NCBI GenBank assembly: GCA_965278965.1
Contig: OZ257127.1
Location: 1,860,001 to 1,924,000, forward strand
DNA: 64,000 nt
Origin: UBA10649 sp965278965
GTDB lineage: Bacteria > Actinomycetota > Actinomycetes > S36-B12
Reading direction: 5' to 3'
How positions within the stretch are numbered: position 1 is the stretch's first letter; each line of letters starts with the position of its first letter. A program made the position numbers and the translations under genes. Below are positions 49,734 through 58,206 of the stretch, piece by piece. The notes beneath the pieces were generated by a model. That model did not search any database. It saw only the letters and a list, made by a program, of their open reading frames with translations, and had not been told where the DNA came from.

Positions 49734-51296
49734 ATGTTCGATCCCAACGACGAGGCGGCGCGGGAGACCCCCGCGTTCCCCGAGCCGTGGGATCCGGCGT
49801 ACGACGACGCGATCGGCCCGGGCGAGCAGTGCGCGCCAGCCCCGGCCGAGCTGCTGGCGTGGGCGGTAGCGCGTGTGCCGGGATCTGGCCTTACCACCGA
49901 CCTCGCGCAGATCGACGTGTCGCAGCTGTCCGCCGACGAGGCCGTCACACTCGCCCAGCAGGCACAGCGGCTGGCCTCCTTCGCCGCGGGCGTGCAGGTG
50001 CAGGCGATGGCCGCGGCCACGGCGCAGCTCGTCAGCCACTGGGAGCAGTCCGACGCTCGCGCCGCCGAGGAGCGCCGACGGGTCAACGCCGAACGGGCCG
50101 CGCAAGGCCTCGCGCCCCTGAGCTCCGGCGCGAGCTTCGTCCCACCCGAGCTCTCCGCCCGCAACGAGCTCGCCCCCGCCCTCCGCCTGGCCCCTCAGAC
50201 CTTGGACCTCGCCCTCGAGCACGCCGCGGAGCTCGCGGGCCCGGCACGCCCGCTGCTCGACGCGATGCTCGCCGGCGTGATCACCGATACCCACGCGAAG
50301 GCCATCGGCCGCGCGCTCCGGCTCCTGCCCGCCTATGGCGATCCCGTACTCGCCGACGCGTACGCCAAGCAGTGCGCCGAGGTCCTCGCCATCGTCATCC
50401 CGTTCGCCTCTCGTCACACTCCCGGGGAATCCAGGCGCCGCACCGAGGAGCTGGCGCTCGCCACCGACCCAGTCGGTGCGCGCGATCGCCGTCGCCGCAG
50501 CGTCGAGGAGGAGCACGGGGTTTTCCTCACCCCGATGGAGGCCGGCAGCTGCCAGGTCACCGCAGTGATGCCGCACGCCCACGGCGCGGCGTTGATGTCG
50601 GCGATCGACATCCTCGCCCGCGACGACCGGTTCGAGACCTCCGACGGATGCATCACCGCCGGCCAGCGCCGGGTCGCCGCGCTCGTCGCCCTCACCCTCG
50701 GCGCCCCGGGCACCGTCGGCGAGGTGACCGGGCCGGTCGCCGAGGCCAAGATCAAATACGACGTGAGCGTCGTCGTCCCCCTGGCAAGCGTCCTCACGTC
50801 CGACGAGGACTCCGCGCAGGGCGGCCGCATCGACGACACCGCCGTCAGCGCGGACGTCCTGCGGGAACTGCTCGCCGAGTCCGGGCCGACGTCGACGCTT
50901 CGGCGCCTCGCGATGGACCCCAGCGGCTGTGTCGTCGATCTGGGCCGCGCCAAGTACAGCCCGACACACCTGCAGAAGGTCCTCACGCAGCTGCGCGACG
51001 GCCGCTGCCGGTTCCCGGGCTGCCGAGCACCGGCGTGGCGGTGCGAGATCGACCACGCGACCTCGTGGCGCGACGGCGGCCGCACCGATCGAGCGAACCT
51101 CGGTCTGCTGTGCAAGCGGCACCACCAGGCAAAGACGCACGGTGGCTGGCAGATCACCGCGAGCTATCGCGACGGACGATGCCGGTGGAAGTCACCGCTG
51201 GGCCGCGTCTACGACCACGAACCTCCCGCACTTCTGCCACCACCGCCGACACGCGTTACCGCGGTCGCGCCACCGGACGACGGCCCTCCGTTCTGA
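49734..51296 (+). CDS. DUF222 / 13E12-repeat HNH endonuclease
   Basis: 520-residue protein with an N-terminal DUF222 domain (DEAVTLAQQAQRLASFAAGVQVQAM and LALEHAAELAGPARPLLDAMLAG) and a C-terminal HNH nuclease (CRFPGCRAPAWRCEIDHATSW, then GLLCKRHHQAKTHGGW). The family is found in many copies in actinobacterial genomes and is thought to be selfish or repeat-associated DNA; its function is unproven. It sits between rfbF and the aminotransferase module without any mobile-element ends that I can see. Confidence 0.9.
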   Translation: MFDPNDEAARETPAFPEPWDPAYDDAIGPGEQCAPAPAELLAWAVARVPGSGLTTDLAQIDVSQLSADEAVTLAQQAQRLASFAAGVQVQAMAAATAQLVSHWEQSDARAAEERRRVNAERAAQGLAPLSSGASFVPPELSARNELAPALRLAPQTLDLALEHAAELAGPARPLLDAMLAGVITDTHAKAIGRALRLLPAYGDPVLADAYAKQCAEVLAIVIPFASRHTPGESRRRTEELALATDPVGARDRRRRSVEEEHGVFLTPMEAGSCQVTAVMPHAHGAALMSAIDILARDDRFETSDGCITAGQRRVAALVALTLGAPGTVGEVTGPVAEAKIKYDVSVVVPLASVLTSDEDSAQGGRIDDTAVSADVLRELLAESGPTSTLRRLAMDPSGCVVDLGRAKYSPTHLQKVLTQLRDGRCRFPGCRAPAWRCEIDHATSWRDGGRTDRANLGLLCKRHHQAKTHGGWQITASYRDGRCRWKSPLGRVYDHEPPALLPPPPTRVTAVAPPDDGPPF

Positions 51297-51310
51297 GCCG
51301 CTAGCTCCGC

Positions 51311-51568
51311 CTACTCGTCGACGGGCTTCCTGTGCTGAGGGTTGCCGTTGCCATCCCCCTCGTTCCGGCGTTCGAGCTCGGCCGCCCAGACGGCCTCGTC
51401 CTCGCTGTCGCCCTCTGCATCACTGTGGACCCGTTCAGGTCCTGACTGCTCAACGGGCTTCAGTCGTTCGGCCTCGTCACGCTCATCCTCGTCGAGGATC
51501 TGCTGCACCTCTTCCCGTGCGGCAGCGGCATCGCTGGCGACGGCATCAGGGTCGTTGGCTCCCGGCAT
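51311..51568 (-). CDS. Small acidic hypothetical protein
   Basis: 85-residue hydrophilic protein rich in Glu, Asp, Ala and Arg with a helical stretch AAAAREEVQQILDEDERDEAERL. No known motif. The ATG at 51568 is preceded by GAGAGGAG, a good ribosome site. An opposite-strand frame over the same bases codes for a serine-rich, low-complexity product and was discarded. It is divergent from the aminotransferase and converges on the HNH gene. Confidence 0.6.
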   Translation of the reverse strand: MPGANDPDAVASDAAAAREEVQQILDEDERDEAERLKPVEQSGPERVHSDAEGDSEDEAVWAAELERRNEGDGNGNPQHRKPVDE

Positions 51569-51662
51569 GGTGTTGCTCCTCTCGGCGGCGCGTTGATGTG
51601 AGATACCCCGGGCGCGGCCGCTCGAACCCCCGATGTCGGAAGGTCCCTGGCTAGCATGAGCC

Positions 51663-52817
51663 GTGCCCGCGATCCCGTTCAACCGCCCGTACGCGGGCCG
51701 GCGGGCCGCGGCAAACCTCCAGCAGGCTCTGCAGTCGGCGCAACACTCCGGCGACGGCCCCTGGACCCGTCGGACGGCTGAGGCGCTGGCACCCCTCGTC
51801 GGAGGCGGGCAGGTCTTCCTCACGCCGTCAGGCACCGACGCGCTCGAGCTGGCCTGCATGGCGCTGCACCTCGGACCGGGTGACGAGGTGATCGTCCCGT
51901 CCTTCACCTTCAGCTCGACCGCCACAGCCGTGCAACGCACTGGCGCGACGGTCCGGTTCGCCGACATCGACCCTGTCGCCTTGTCAATGGGCGCCGACCA
52001 GGTGCTCCCGCTCATCACCGAACGCACGCGCGCCGTGATCGCCGTCCACTACGCCGGACAGTCTGCGTCCATGGCCGGCCTCGTCGACCTGTGTGAGGCT
52101 CGCGGCCTCGTCCTCGTCGAGGACGCCGCGCACGCGCTCGGCGGGACCTACGCCGGCCGACCGTACGGTTCGTTCGGTGCCCTCGCCTGCCTGTCCTTCC
52201 ACGAGACCAAGAACCTCTCGTGCGGCGAGGGCGGGGCGCTCGTCGTCAACGACCCGGCCCGGATCGAGGTCGTCGAGCAGCTCCGCGAGAAGGGCACCGA
52301 CCGCTCGAAGTTCTTCCGCGGCCAGGTCGACAAGTACACCTGGGTGTCGCCCGGCTCCAGCTTCCTGCTCAGCGACCTGCTCGCGGCGGTTCTCGCCGCC
52401 GGCCTCGACGACTGGGACCTCACTCAGGCTCGGCGGCACGCTGTCTGGGACACGTACGACACCCGACTCGCGGGGTTCGCGGCCGACGCCGGCTTCGTCC
52501 AGCACCCACGGCTGCCGGGATGCGAGCACCCCGCCCACCTGTACTACCTGCTCGCCCCCACCGGTGCGGCGCGCGACGACCTGCTTGCGCACTGCCGGGC
52601 CAACGATGTCCTCGGCGTCTCGCACTACCAACCCCTCGCGCAGTCCGTCGAGGGCCGACGCGCCAGCGCCCCCTTCGTGGACGAGTGCCCCGTCACGACC
52701 GACGTCTCCGCGCGCCTGCTGCGCCTGCCACTCTTCGGGTCGATGACCGACGACGAGGTCGACCGCGTCGTCACGACCGTCGAGGCGTGGGCCGCCGACC
52801 GGGTCGTGCATGCCTGA
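51663..52817 (+). CDS. dTDP-4-keto-6-deoxy-hexose aminotransferase (WecE/RffA-like)
   Basis: 384-residue DegT/DnrJ/EryC1/StrS aminotransferase. It has FLTPSGTDALELACMAL, VIVPSFTFSSTATAV, VEDAAHALGGTY, and SFHETKNLSCGEGGAL, in which Lys183 binds PLP; the FHETKN-CGEGGAL stretch is typical of WecE/RffA/VioA enzymes that make dTDP-4-amino-4,6-dideoxy sugars from the RmlB product. The GTG at 51663 is used. The gene overlaps the next GT2 gene by eight bases, and a WecD-like acetyltransferase follows, completing an N-acylated amino-sugar module. Confidence 0.9.
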   Translation: MPAIPFNRPYAGRRAAANLQQALQSAQHSGDGPWTRRTAEALAPLVGGGQVFLTPSGTDALELACMALHLGPGDEVIVPSFTFSSTATAVQRTGATVRFADIDPVALSMGADQVLPLITERTRAVIAVHYAGQSASMAGLVDLCEARGLVLVEDAAHALGGTYAGRPYGSFGALACLSFHETKNLSCGEGGALVVNDPARIEVVEQLREKGTDRSKFFRGQVDKYTWVSPGSSFLLSDLLAAVLAAGLDDWDLTQARRHAVWDTYDTRLAGFAADAGFVQHPRLPGCEHPAHLYYLLAPTGAARDDLLAHCRANDVLGVSHYQPLAQSVEGRRASAPFVDECPVTTDVSARLLRLPLFGSMTDDEVDRVVTTVEAWAADRVVHA

Positions 52818-53760
52818 CGTCCTGCCGGCGGGCGTCAGCGTCGTCGTCCCCGTCTACCGCAGCGAGCAGACGCTCGCCCCGCTCGTCGAGCGCGTGGCAG
52901 CCGCCCTGGCCGACGTCCCCGCCTGGGAGGTCGTCCTCGTCGACGACGGCAGCGGCGGCGCGACCTGGCCCACCGTCGCCCGCCTCGCCGCCGAGCACCC
53001 CCGGGTTCGCGGGCTGCGGCTGAGCCGCAACTACGGACAGCACAACGCGCTGGTCGCGGGCCTGCGCGCCGCGCGCTACGACACGACGATCACCATCGAC
53101 GACGACCTCCAGAACCCCCCGGAGGAGATCCCCCGGCTCCTGGCCCGGCTCGCTGAGGGCGACCTCGACGTCGTCTACGGCGTTCCCGAACAGGCGGAGC
53201 AGGCCCTGTGGCGCCGCCTCGCCGGCCGCATGAGCCGGCGGGCGATGCGGACCGTCCTCGGCATGAAGTCGGCCCCGGAGGTGACGAGCTTCCGTGCGTT
53301 CCGCACCCGTCTGCGCGACGCGTTCGAGGGCCAGCTCGGAACCAACGTCGCGCTCGACGCGCTGCTGTCCTGGGGCACGACGCGCTTCGGCTCGATCCCC
53401 GTCACGCACGCCCCGCGGACCGAGGGCGAGTCCAACTACACCTTCGGCAAGCTCGTCCGGTTCACCCTCGACACCACGACCGGCTACTCCGCGGTCCCCC
53501 TGCAGGTCGCCAGCATCACCGGGCTCATCGCCGCGCTGTTCGGCGTCGTCATCCTCGTGTGGGCGGTCGGACGTCCCCTCGTCACCGGCGAGTCCGTCCC
53601 CGGCTTCCCCTTCCTCGCCTCGATCATCGCGATCTTCTCCGGCGTCCAGCTGTTCACCCTCGGGATCATCGGGGAGTACCTGGCCCGCATGCACTTCCGC
53701 GTCATGAGCAAGCCGACCTACGTCGTCAGCGAGACGACCTCCGACGCGGATCCGGAGTAG
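52810..53760 (+). CDS. DPM/GtrB-like GT2 with two C-terminal helices
   Basis: 316 residues. VSVVVPVYRSEQTLAPLV, VVLVDDGSGG, RLSRNYGQHNALVAGL and ITIDDDLQNPPEEI, then SFRAFRTRLRDA and GESNYTFGKLVRF, fit the polyprenyl-phosphate sugar synthase class. Two hydrophobic helices (about 233-256 and 266-292) form the C terminus. It lies between the aminotransferase and acetyltransferase genes, so its donor is most likely the dTDP-4-acylamino-4,6-dideoxyhexose made by them. Confidence 0.87.
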   Translation: MPDVLPAGVSVVVPVYRSEQTLAPLVERVAAALADVPAWEVVLVDDGSGGATWPTVARLAAEHPRVRGLRLSRNYGQHNALVAGLRAARYDTTITIDDDLQNPPEEIPRLLARLAEGDLDVVYGVPEQAEQALWRRLAGRMSRRAMRTVLGMKSAPEVTSFRAFRTRLRDAFEGQLGTNVALDALLSWGTTRFGSIPVTHAPRTEGESNYTFGKLVRFTLDTTTGYSAVPLQVASITGLIAALFGVVILVWAVGRPLVTGESVPGFPFLASIIAIFSGVQLFTLGIIGEYLARMHFRVMSKPTYVVSETTSDADPE

Positions 53761-53762
53761 TC

Positions 53763-54548
53763 GTGGCCTACGTGTCCTACTTCCCGGGATCGCAGCCCCG
53801 GCCCGTCGTGGTGCCGTCGGCCGTCGAGTCCCGTGCCTTCGGGCTCGCCGTCGGCCGGCTGGACTACGGCCTCGGCGCGGACGTGGACCGGATCGACCTC
53901 GCGGCCACGATCGCGGCCGGCGACGCCGACCTCGTCCTCCTGCGCTACCCGGCGCAGTGGCTCCACGTCGCCGACCAGCTGCGCCTGCTCGCGTGGCCGT
54001 CGATCCCCTGTGACCCGCTGGTCTACGTCCAACGCGTCCCGGAGATCCTGGACCACGAGCCCGTCCGCATCCGACCGGTCGACGACGGCGACCTCGCCGA
54101 GGTCGACCGCCTCATCGCCGCCATCTTCCCCGGCTACCCCAACCACTACCTCGTGAACCCGCTCACGAGGGACGTCGACATCGTCGCCGCGTACCAGGAG
54201 TGGGCGCACGCGACCCACGCCGACCCACGTGGCCAGGTCTTCCTCGTCGACGTGGCGGGCGAGGGCGTCGTCGGCATGGCGATGGTGCACGAGGAGGACG
54301 GCGTCATCGAGATCATCCTCGCGGGCCTTGTCCCCGTCTCCCGTGGACGCGGGTGGTACCAGGCGCTCTTCCGCGCACTGACGTCGTACGCGCACGACCG
54401 CGGCGCCCGGCTCGCCTGCACGTCGACCCAGGTGTCGAACACCGCCTCGCTGCGCGGGTTCACCACGACCGGCTACGAGCCGTTCCTGGCCCTGACGACC
54501 GCCCACGTGCTGCGCCCCGGCCTGCTGGAGGGGGCCGGACCGGCGTGA
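53763..54548 (+). CDS. WecD-like GNAT N-acetyltransferase
   Basis: 261 residues. The N-terminal 100 residues (VVPSAVESRAFGLAVGRLDYGL, then LLRYPAQWLHVADQL) resemble the non-catalytic front domain of WecD/RffC-type acetyltransferases. The C-terminal GNAT fold has the acetyl-CoA loop VPVSRGRGWYQALFRAL. With the WecE-like aminotransferase nearby, the probable role is N-acetylation of a 4-amino-4,6-dideoxyhexose. It uses a GTG start two bases after the GT2 stop. Confidence 0.8.
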   Translation: MAYVSYFPGSQPRPVVVPSAVESRAFGLAVGRLDYGLGADVDRIDLAATIAAGDADLVLLRYPAQWLHVADQLRLLAWPSIPCDPLVYVQRVPEILDHEPVRIRPVDDGDLAEVDRLIAAIFPGYPNHYLVNPLTRDVDIVAAYQEWAHATHADPRGQVFLVDVAGEGVVGMAMVHEEDGVIEIILAGLVPVSRGRGWYQALFRALTSYAHDRGARLACTSTQVSNTASLRGFTTTGYEPFLALTTAHVLRPGLLEGAGPA

Positions 54549-54558
54549 TTCGAGGACG

Positions 54559-55797
54559 TCAGGGGCCGAGGATCGAGTAGACGGCGCTCAGGCCGTAGTC
54601 GCTGAGCCACTGGTACGGGTTCAGCGGAGCGCTCGGGTTTATGTCGACGACGGGTGCCACCAGGACGATCACGACGACCAGGCCGAGCACGACCGGTGAG
54701 ACCTTCGGCAGTGCCGACACAGACGGCTCCGCCCCGACCGCCCGCTGCTGAAGGACGTTGGCGGCCCCCAACAGCACCGCCGTGAACGCGAGCGCGATCT
54801 CGCGCGTGCCGTCGTCGGAGTTGGTCGCCGCGGCAATCAGGGGGAGGGCGACGATGGCCAGCAGGAGCAGGACGCGCCGCCGCGGCGACTGCAGCAGGAC
54901 GAGCGCGACGAGGATCCACGTGACACCGAATGCGGCCCAGATCCAGTTCGGGAACGGCTCGATGAGGTTGTTCCACAGGTGGTAGACGACCTTGTTGAGG
55001 ACGACTCCCTCCGAGCTCGTGCTGCCGCCGCCCTCGGCGAGCCTCGACAGCGCCGGGTCGCCTCCCTGCGCGATCCGGATGCCCATCAGCCCGATCGCGC
55101 CCGCCAGGCAGCCCGCGAGCACGAGGAAGCCGCGCCCGACCAGGGCGCGGCTGCCGAGCACGAGCCCGACGAGCACGAGGCTGCCCGCCGTCCCGAGACC
55201 GATCGGCCACGAGCTCGCCCCGAGCAGCAGCGCTCCGGGGACGACAACCCACCAGCGCCGCCCGAGGATCGCCATCACGGCACCGAGGAAGAAGAACGAG
55301 TCGTAGCGGCCGATCTCCTGCAGCAAGATCATCGGGGCCGCGCCGAACAGGACCAGGAGCGCGACCATCCGCCCGAGGTCGTCCCCGTAGGTGCGCCGGA
55401 TCCACAGGCCGATCACGACGATCGCCAGCACGGACGCGACCATGTGGATGAGCAGCCACGTGGCGCTGTTGTACGGGAAGCCGATCTTCGTCAGGCCCTT
55501 GAACACCGCGATCGGCGCCCAGTTCTCCTGCCACGCGCTCCCGCCGGACGGGCCCAACGGCTCCTTCAGCGGCCAGGCGTCGATGATCCCGCGGAACTCG
55601 ACGAACCAGCCCTCACCGGTCGTGCCGGCCCACTTGAAGCCGGACTTCAGCACGACCACGACGCTGGCCACCACGAACAAGGCCCAGTACGACCAGCCGG
55701 CCGTCCAACCGCCGATCCGGGCCAGTACGGCCGTCGCTGCTCCCACCGCCGAGCCGAGAGGGGAGGCGGCCTGAGAAGTCCGATCGGGATCGCTCAT
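54559..55797 (-). CDS. Polytopic membrane protein, GT-C-like
   Basis: 412 residues with about ten helices. The first outer loop contains WFVEFRGIIDAWPLKEPLG and SGGSAWQENWAPIAVFKGL, polar and acidic, followed by SATWLLIHMVAS; it has the topology of membrane glycosyltransferases but no clear family motif. It converges on the WecD-like gene. The ATG at 55797 is chosen as the first in-frame methionine (MSDPDRTS) close to the first helix; a longer frame runs towards the rfbH gene. Confidence 0.55.
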   Translation of the reverse strand: MSDPDRTSQAASPLGSAVGAATAVLARIGGWTAGWSYWALFVVASVVVVLKSGFKWAGTTGEGWFVEFRGIIDAWPLKEPLGPSGGSAWQENWAPIAVFKGLTKIGFPYNSATWLLIHMVASVLAIVVIGLWIRRTYGDDLGRMVALLVLFGAAPMILLQEIGRYDSFFFLGAVMAILGRRWWVVVPGALLLGASSWPIGLGTAGSLVLVGLVLGSRALVGRGFLVLAGCLAGAIGLMGIRIAQGGDPALSRLAEGGGSTSSEGVVLNKVVYHLWNNLIEPFPNWIWAAFGVTWILVALVLLQSPRRRVLLLLAIVALPLIAAATNSDDGTREIALAFTAVLLGAANVLQQRAVGAEPSVSALPKVSPVVLGLVVVIVLVAPVVDINPSAPLNPYQWLSDYGLSAVYSILGP

Positions 55798-55867
55798 CGC
55801 GTGGGCAGGATAGCCCGGGAGCATCGGGTAGATTCGGTGGTCGGCCACGAGAGGGAAGTGCGGTCCA

Positions 55868-57184
55868 GTGACGAGCCGAGAGGCCATTCTGCAGGACGTC
55901 CGCTCCTTTGCCGCCGAGTCCCTGGCGGCCCGCGAGTTCGTCCCCGGGGAGAGCACCGTCCCCGTGTCCGGCAAAGTGCTCGACGGCGACGACATCGCCG
56001 CCCTGGTCGACGCGAGCCTCGACGGCTGGCTCACGGCCGGCCGCTTCACTGACGAGTTCCAGCGGGTGCTCGCCCGCTACGTCGGCGCTCGAGGAAGCGT
56101 CTTCGTCAACAGCGGCTCCAGCGCGAACCTCATCGCGCTCAGCGCCCTGACCAGCCCGAAGCTCGGCAAGCGCGCACTGAAGGAGGGCGACGAGGTCCTC
56201 ACCGTCGCCATGGGCTTCCCGACCACGGTCAACCCGATCATCCAGAACCGGCTGAAGCCGGTCATGGTCGACGTCGAGCTCGGCACGTACGACGCGATCG
56301 CGGACCGCTTGCGCGAGGCCGTCGGCCCGCGCACCCGCGCCGTGATGATGGCGCACACCCTCGGCAACCCGTTCGACCTCGGCGTCGTCAAGGAGCTGTG
56401 CAAGGAGCACGGCATGTGGCTGGTCGAGGACTCGTGCGACGCCCTCGGCTCGACCTACGAGGGCAAGCGGACCGGCAGCTTCGGCGACACGGCGACGGTG
56501 AGCTTCTACCCCGCTCACCACATCACGACCGGTGAGGGCGGGGCCGTGTTCTTCCGTTCCCCCCTGGTGAAGAAGCAGCTGGAGTCGTTCCGCGACTGGG
56601 GCCGGGACTGCTACTGCGAGACCGGCCACGACAACACGTGCCTCAAGCGGTTCGAGTGGCAGCTCGGTGACCTGCCCGAGGGGTACGACCACAAGTACAT
56701 CTACAGCCACATCGGCTACAACCTGAAGGCGACCGACATGCAGGCCGCCCTCGGCCTGTCTCAGCTCGGCAAGCTCGACCACTTCGTCGAGCGTCGCAAG
56801 GAGAACTTCCGCCACCTGACCACGCGGCTCACCGGGACCGAGGGGTTGCTGCTGCCACGGGCGACCCCGGGGTCCGACCCCTCGTGGTTCGGCTACCCGA
56901 TCACGCTCGACCCGGAGCTGCCGGTCAACCGCGAGGCCCTGCTGCAGTTCCTCGACGCCCGGAAGATCGGCACTCGGCTCATGTTCGCCGGCAACATCCT
57001 TCGCCAGCCCGCGTACCGCCACGTCGAGGCCCGCGTCGTCGGCGACCTCACCAACACCGACATCGTGATGCGCCGCACCTTCTGGGTCGGCACATACCCC
57101 GGGCTCACCGGCCCGATGCTCGACTACATCGCCGACTCGATCCTGGAGTTCCTCGCCGACCCAGCGAACCGGACGGCCGCGTAG
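55868..57184 (+). CDS. rfbH: CDP-4-keto-6-deoxy-D-glucose-3-dehydratase (E1)
   Basis: 438-residue PMP- and iron-sulfur-dependent enzyme that removes the C3 hydroxyl from CDP-4-keto-6-deoxyglucose. In place of the PLP lysine it has histidines (His217-His218 in SFYPAHHITTGEGG), the hallmark of this enzyme. The cysteines Cys190, Cys248, Cys250 and Cys258 show exactly the C-x57-C-x-C-x7-C spacing known for the [2Fe-2S] site of the Yersinia E1. Length and motifs match RfbH/DdhC closely. The reductase partner (DdhD/RfbI, E3) is not in the window. GTG start. It is followed by rfbG with two bases between. Confidence 0.96.
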   Translation: MTSREAILQDVRSFAAESLAAREFVPGESTVPVSGKVLDGDDIAALVDASLDGWLTAGRFTDEFQRVLARYVGARGSVFVNSGSSANLIALSALTSPKLGKRALKEGDEVLTVAMGFPTTVNPIIQNRLKPVMVDVELGTYDAIADRLREAVGPRTRAVMMAHTLGNPFDLGVVKELCKEHGMWLVEDSCDALGSTYEGKRTGSFGDTATVSFYPAHHITTGEGGAVFFRSPLVKKQLESFRDWGRDCYCETGHDNTCLKRFEWQLGDLPEGYDHKYIYSHIGYNLKATDMQAALGLSQLGKLDHFVERRKENFRHLTTRLTGTEGLLLPRATPGSDPSWFGYPITLDPELPVNREALLQFLDARKIGTRLMFAGNILRQPAYRHVEARVVGDLTNTDIVMRRTFWVGTYPGLTGPMLDYIADSILEFLADPANRTAA

Positions 57185-57186
57185 AC

Positions 57187-58206
57187 ATGCACTGGCTGCT
57201 GACCGGCCACACCGGTTTCAAGGGCGCATGGCTCGCCCTGCAGCTCGTCGAGGCCGGTCACGAGGTCTCCGGCCTGGCGCTCGACCCCGAGCCGGGCTCG
57301 CTGTTCGAGGCCGCCGACCTTGCCCCCCTGCTGCGAGCCGACCTGCGCGGCGACATCCGCGACCCGCGGACGGTGCATGAGGCCCTTGCGGCGACCCGGC
57401 CCGACGTCGTCGTCCATCTCGCCGCCCAGCCCCTCGTGCGCGAGTCCTACCGGGACCCGCGCACGACGATGGAGACCAACGTCATGGGCACGTTCAACGT
57501 GCTCGAGGCCGTCGGCACGACCGGCTCGGTCCAGGCCCACCTGCTCGTGACGACCGACAAGGTCTACCGGAACGTGCACCAGGTCGCCGGGTACGTCGAG
57601 GACGACGCCCTCGGCGGCCACGACCCCTACAGCGCGTCCAAGGCCATGGCCGACCTGCTCGCGCAGTCGTGGCTGGCCAGCTTCGGCGGACCGCCGACGG
57701 CGATCGTGCGCGCCGGCAACGTCATCGGCGGCGGCGACGTCAGCACCGACCGCCTCCTCCCGGACCTGCTGCGGTCGTTCGCAGCCGGCGAGCCCGCACA
57801 GATCCGATACCCCGACGCCGTCCGGCCCTGGCAGCACGTGCTCGACTGCCTCGCCGGCTACCGCCTCATCGTCGACGCGCTGCTCGCCGGGACCGGAGCC
57901 GGGGAGTGGAACATCGGCCCCGGACCCGACAGCTTCGTCACCGTCGGGGCGCTCGCCGACCTCGCGGCCGCCCGCTGGGGCGACGGGGCGACATGGACCG
58001 GCCAGGACGGCGCGCACCCCCACGAGGCCGAACTCCTGGCGCTCGACGCGACGAAGGCCCGCACGACTCTCGGCTGGGACGACCGTCTGGGGTTCGCCGA
58101 CGCGGTCGGCTGGACGGTCGACTGGCAGCGGCGGGTTCTCGCCGGGGCCGATCCCCGGGCGGTCAGCGTCGACCAGCTGACCGCCTATGCGACGCTGACG
58201 CCATGA
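57187..58206 (+). CDS. rfbG: CDP-glucose 4,6-dehydratase
   Basis: 339-residue SDR converting CDP-glucose to CDP-4-keto-6-deoxyglucose, the substrate of RfbH. The N-terminal LLTGHTGFKGAWLALQL (GHTGFKG) is characteristic of the CDP-glucose dehydratase and differs from the RmlB type. VVHLAAQPLVRESYRDP, LLVTTDKVYRN, YSASKAMADLL (YxxxK) and VRAGNVIGGGDVS follow. ATG start; its stop overlaps the ABC transporter start as ATGA. Confidence 0.94.
   Translation: MHWLLTGHTGFKGAWLALQLVEAGHEVSGLALDPEPGSLFEAADLAPLLRADLRGDIRDPRTVHEALAATRPDVVVHLAAQPLVRESYRDPRTTMETNVMGTFNVLEAVGTTGSVQAHLLVTTDKVYRNVHQVAGYVEDDALGGHDPYSASKAMADLLAQSWLASFGGPPTAIVRAGNVIGGGDVSTDRLLPDLLRSFAAGEPAQIRYPDAVRPWQHVLDCLAGYRLIVDALLAGTGAGEWNIGPGPDSFVTVGALADLAAARWGDGATWTGQDGAHPHEAELLALDATKARTTLGWDDRLGFADAVGWTVDWQRRVLAGADPRAVSVDQLTAYATLTP

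Noticed and set aside
51342..51596. Plus-strand 84-codon serine-rich frame
   Set aside because: Low complexity, no ribosome site; the opposite strand has a better start and ribosome site.
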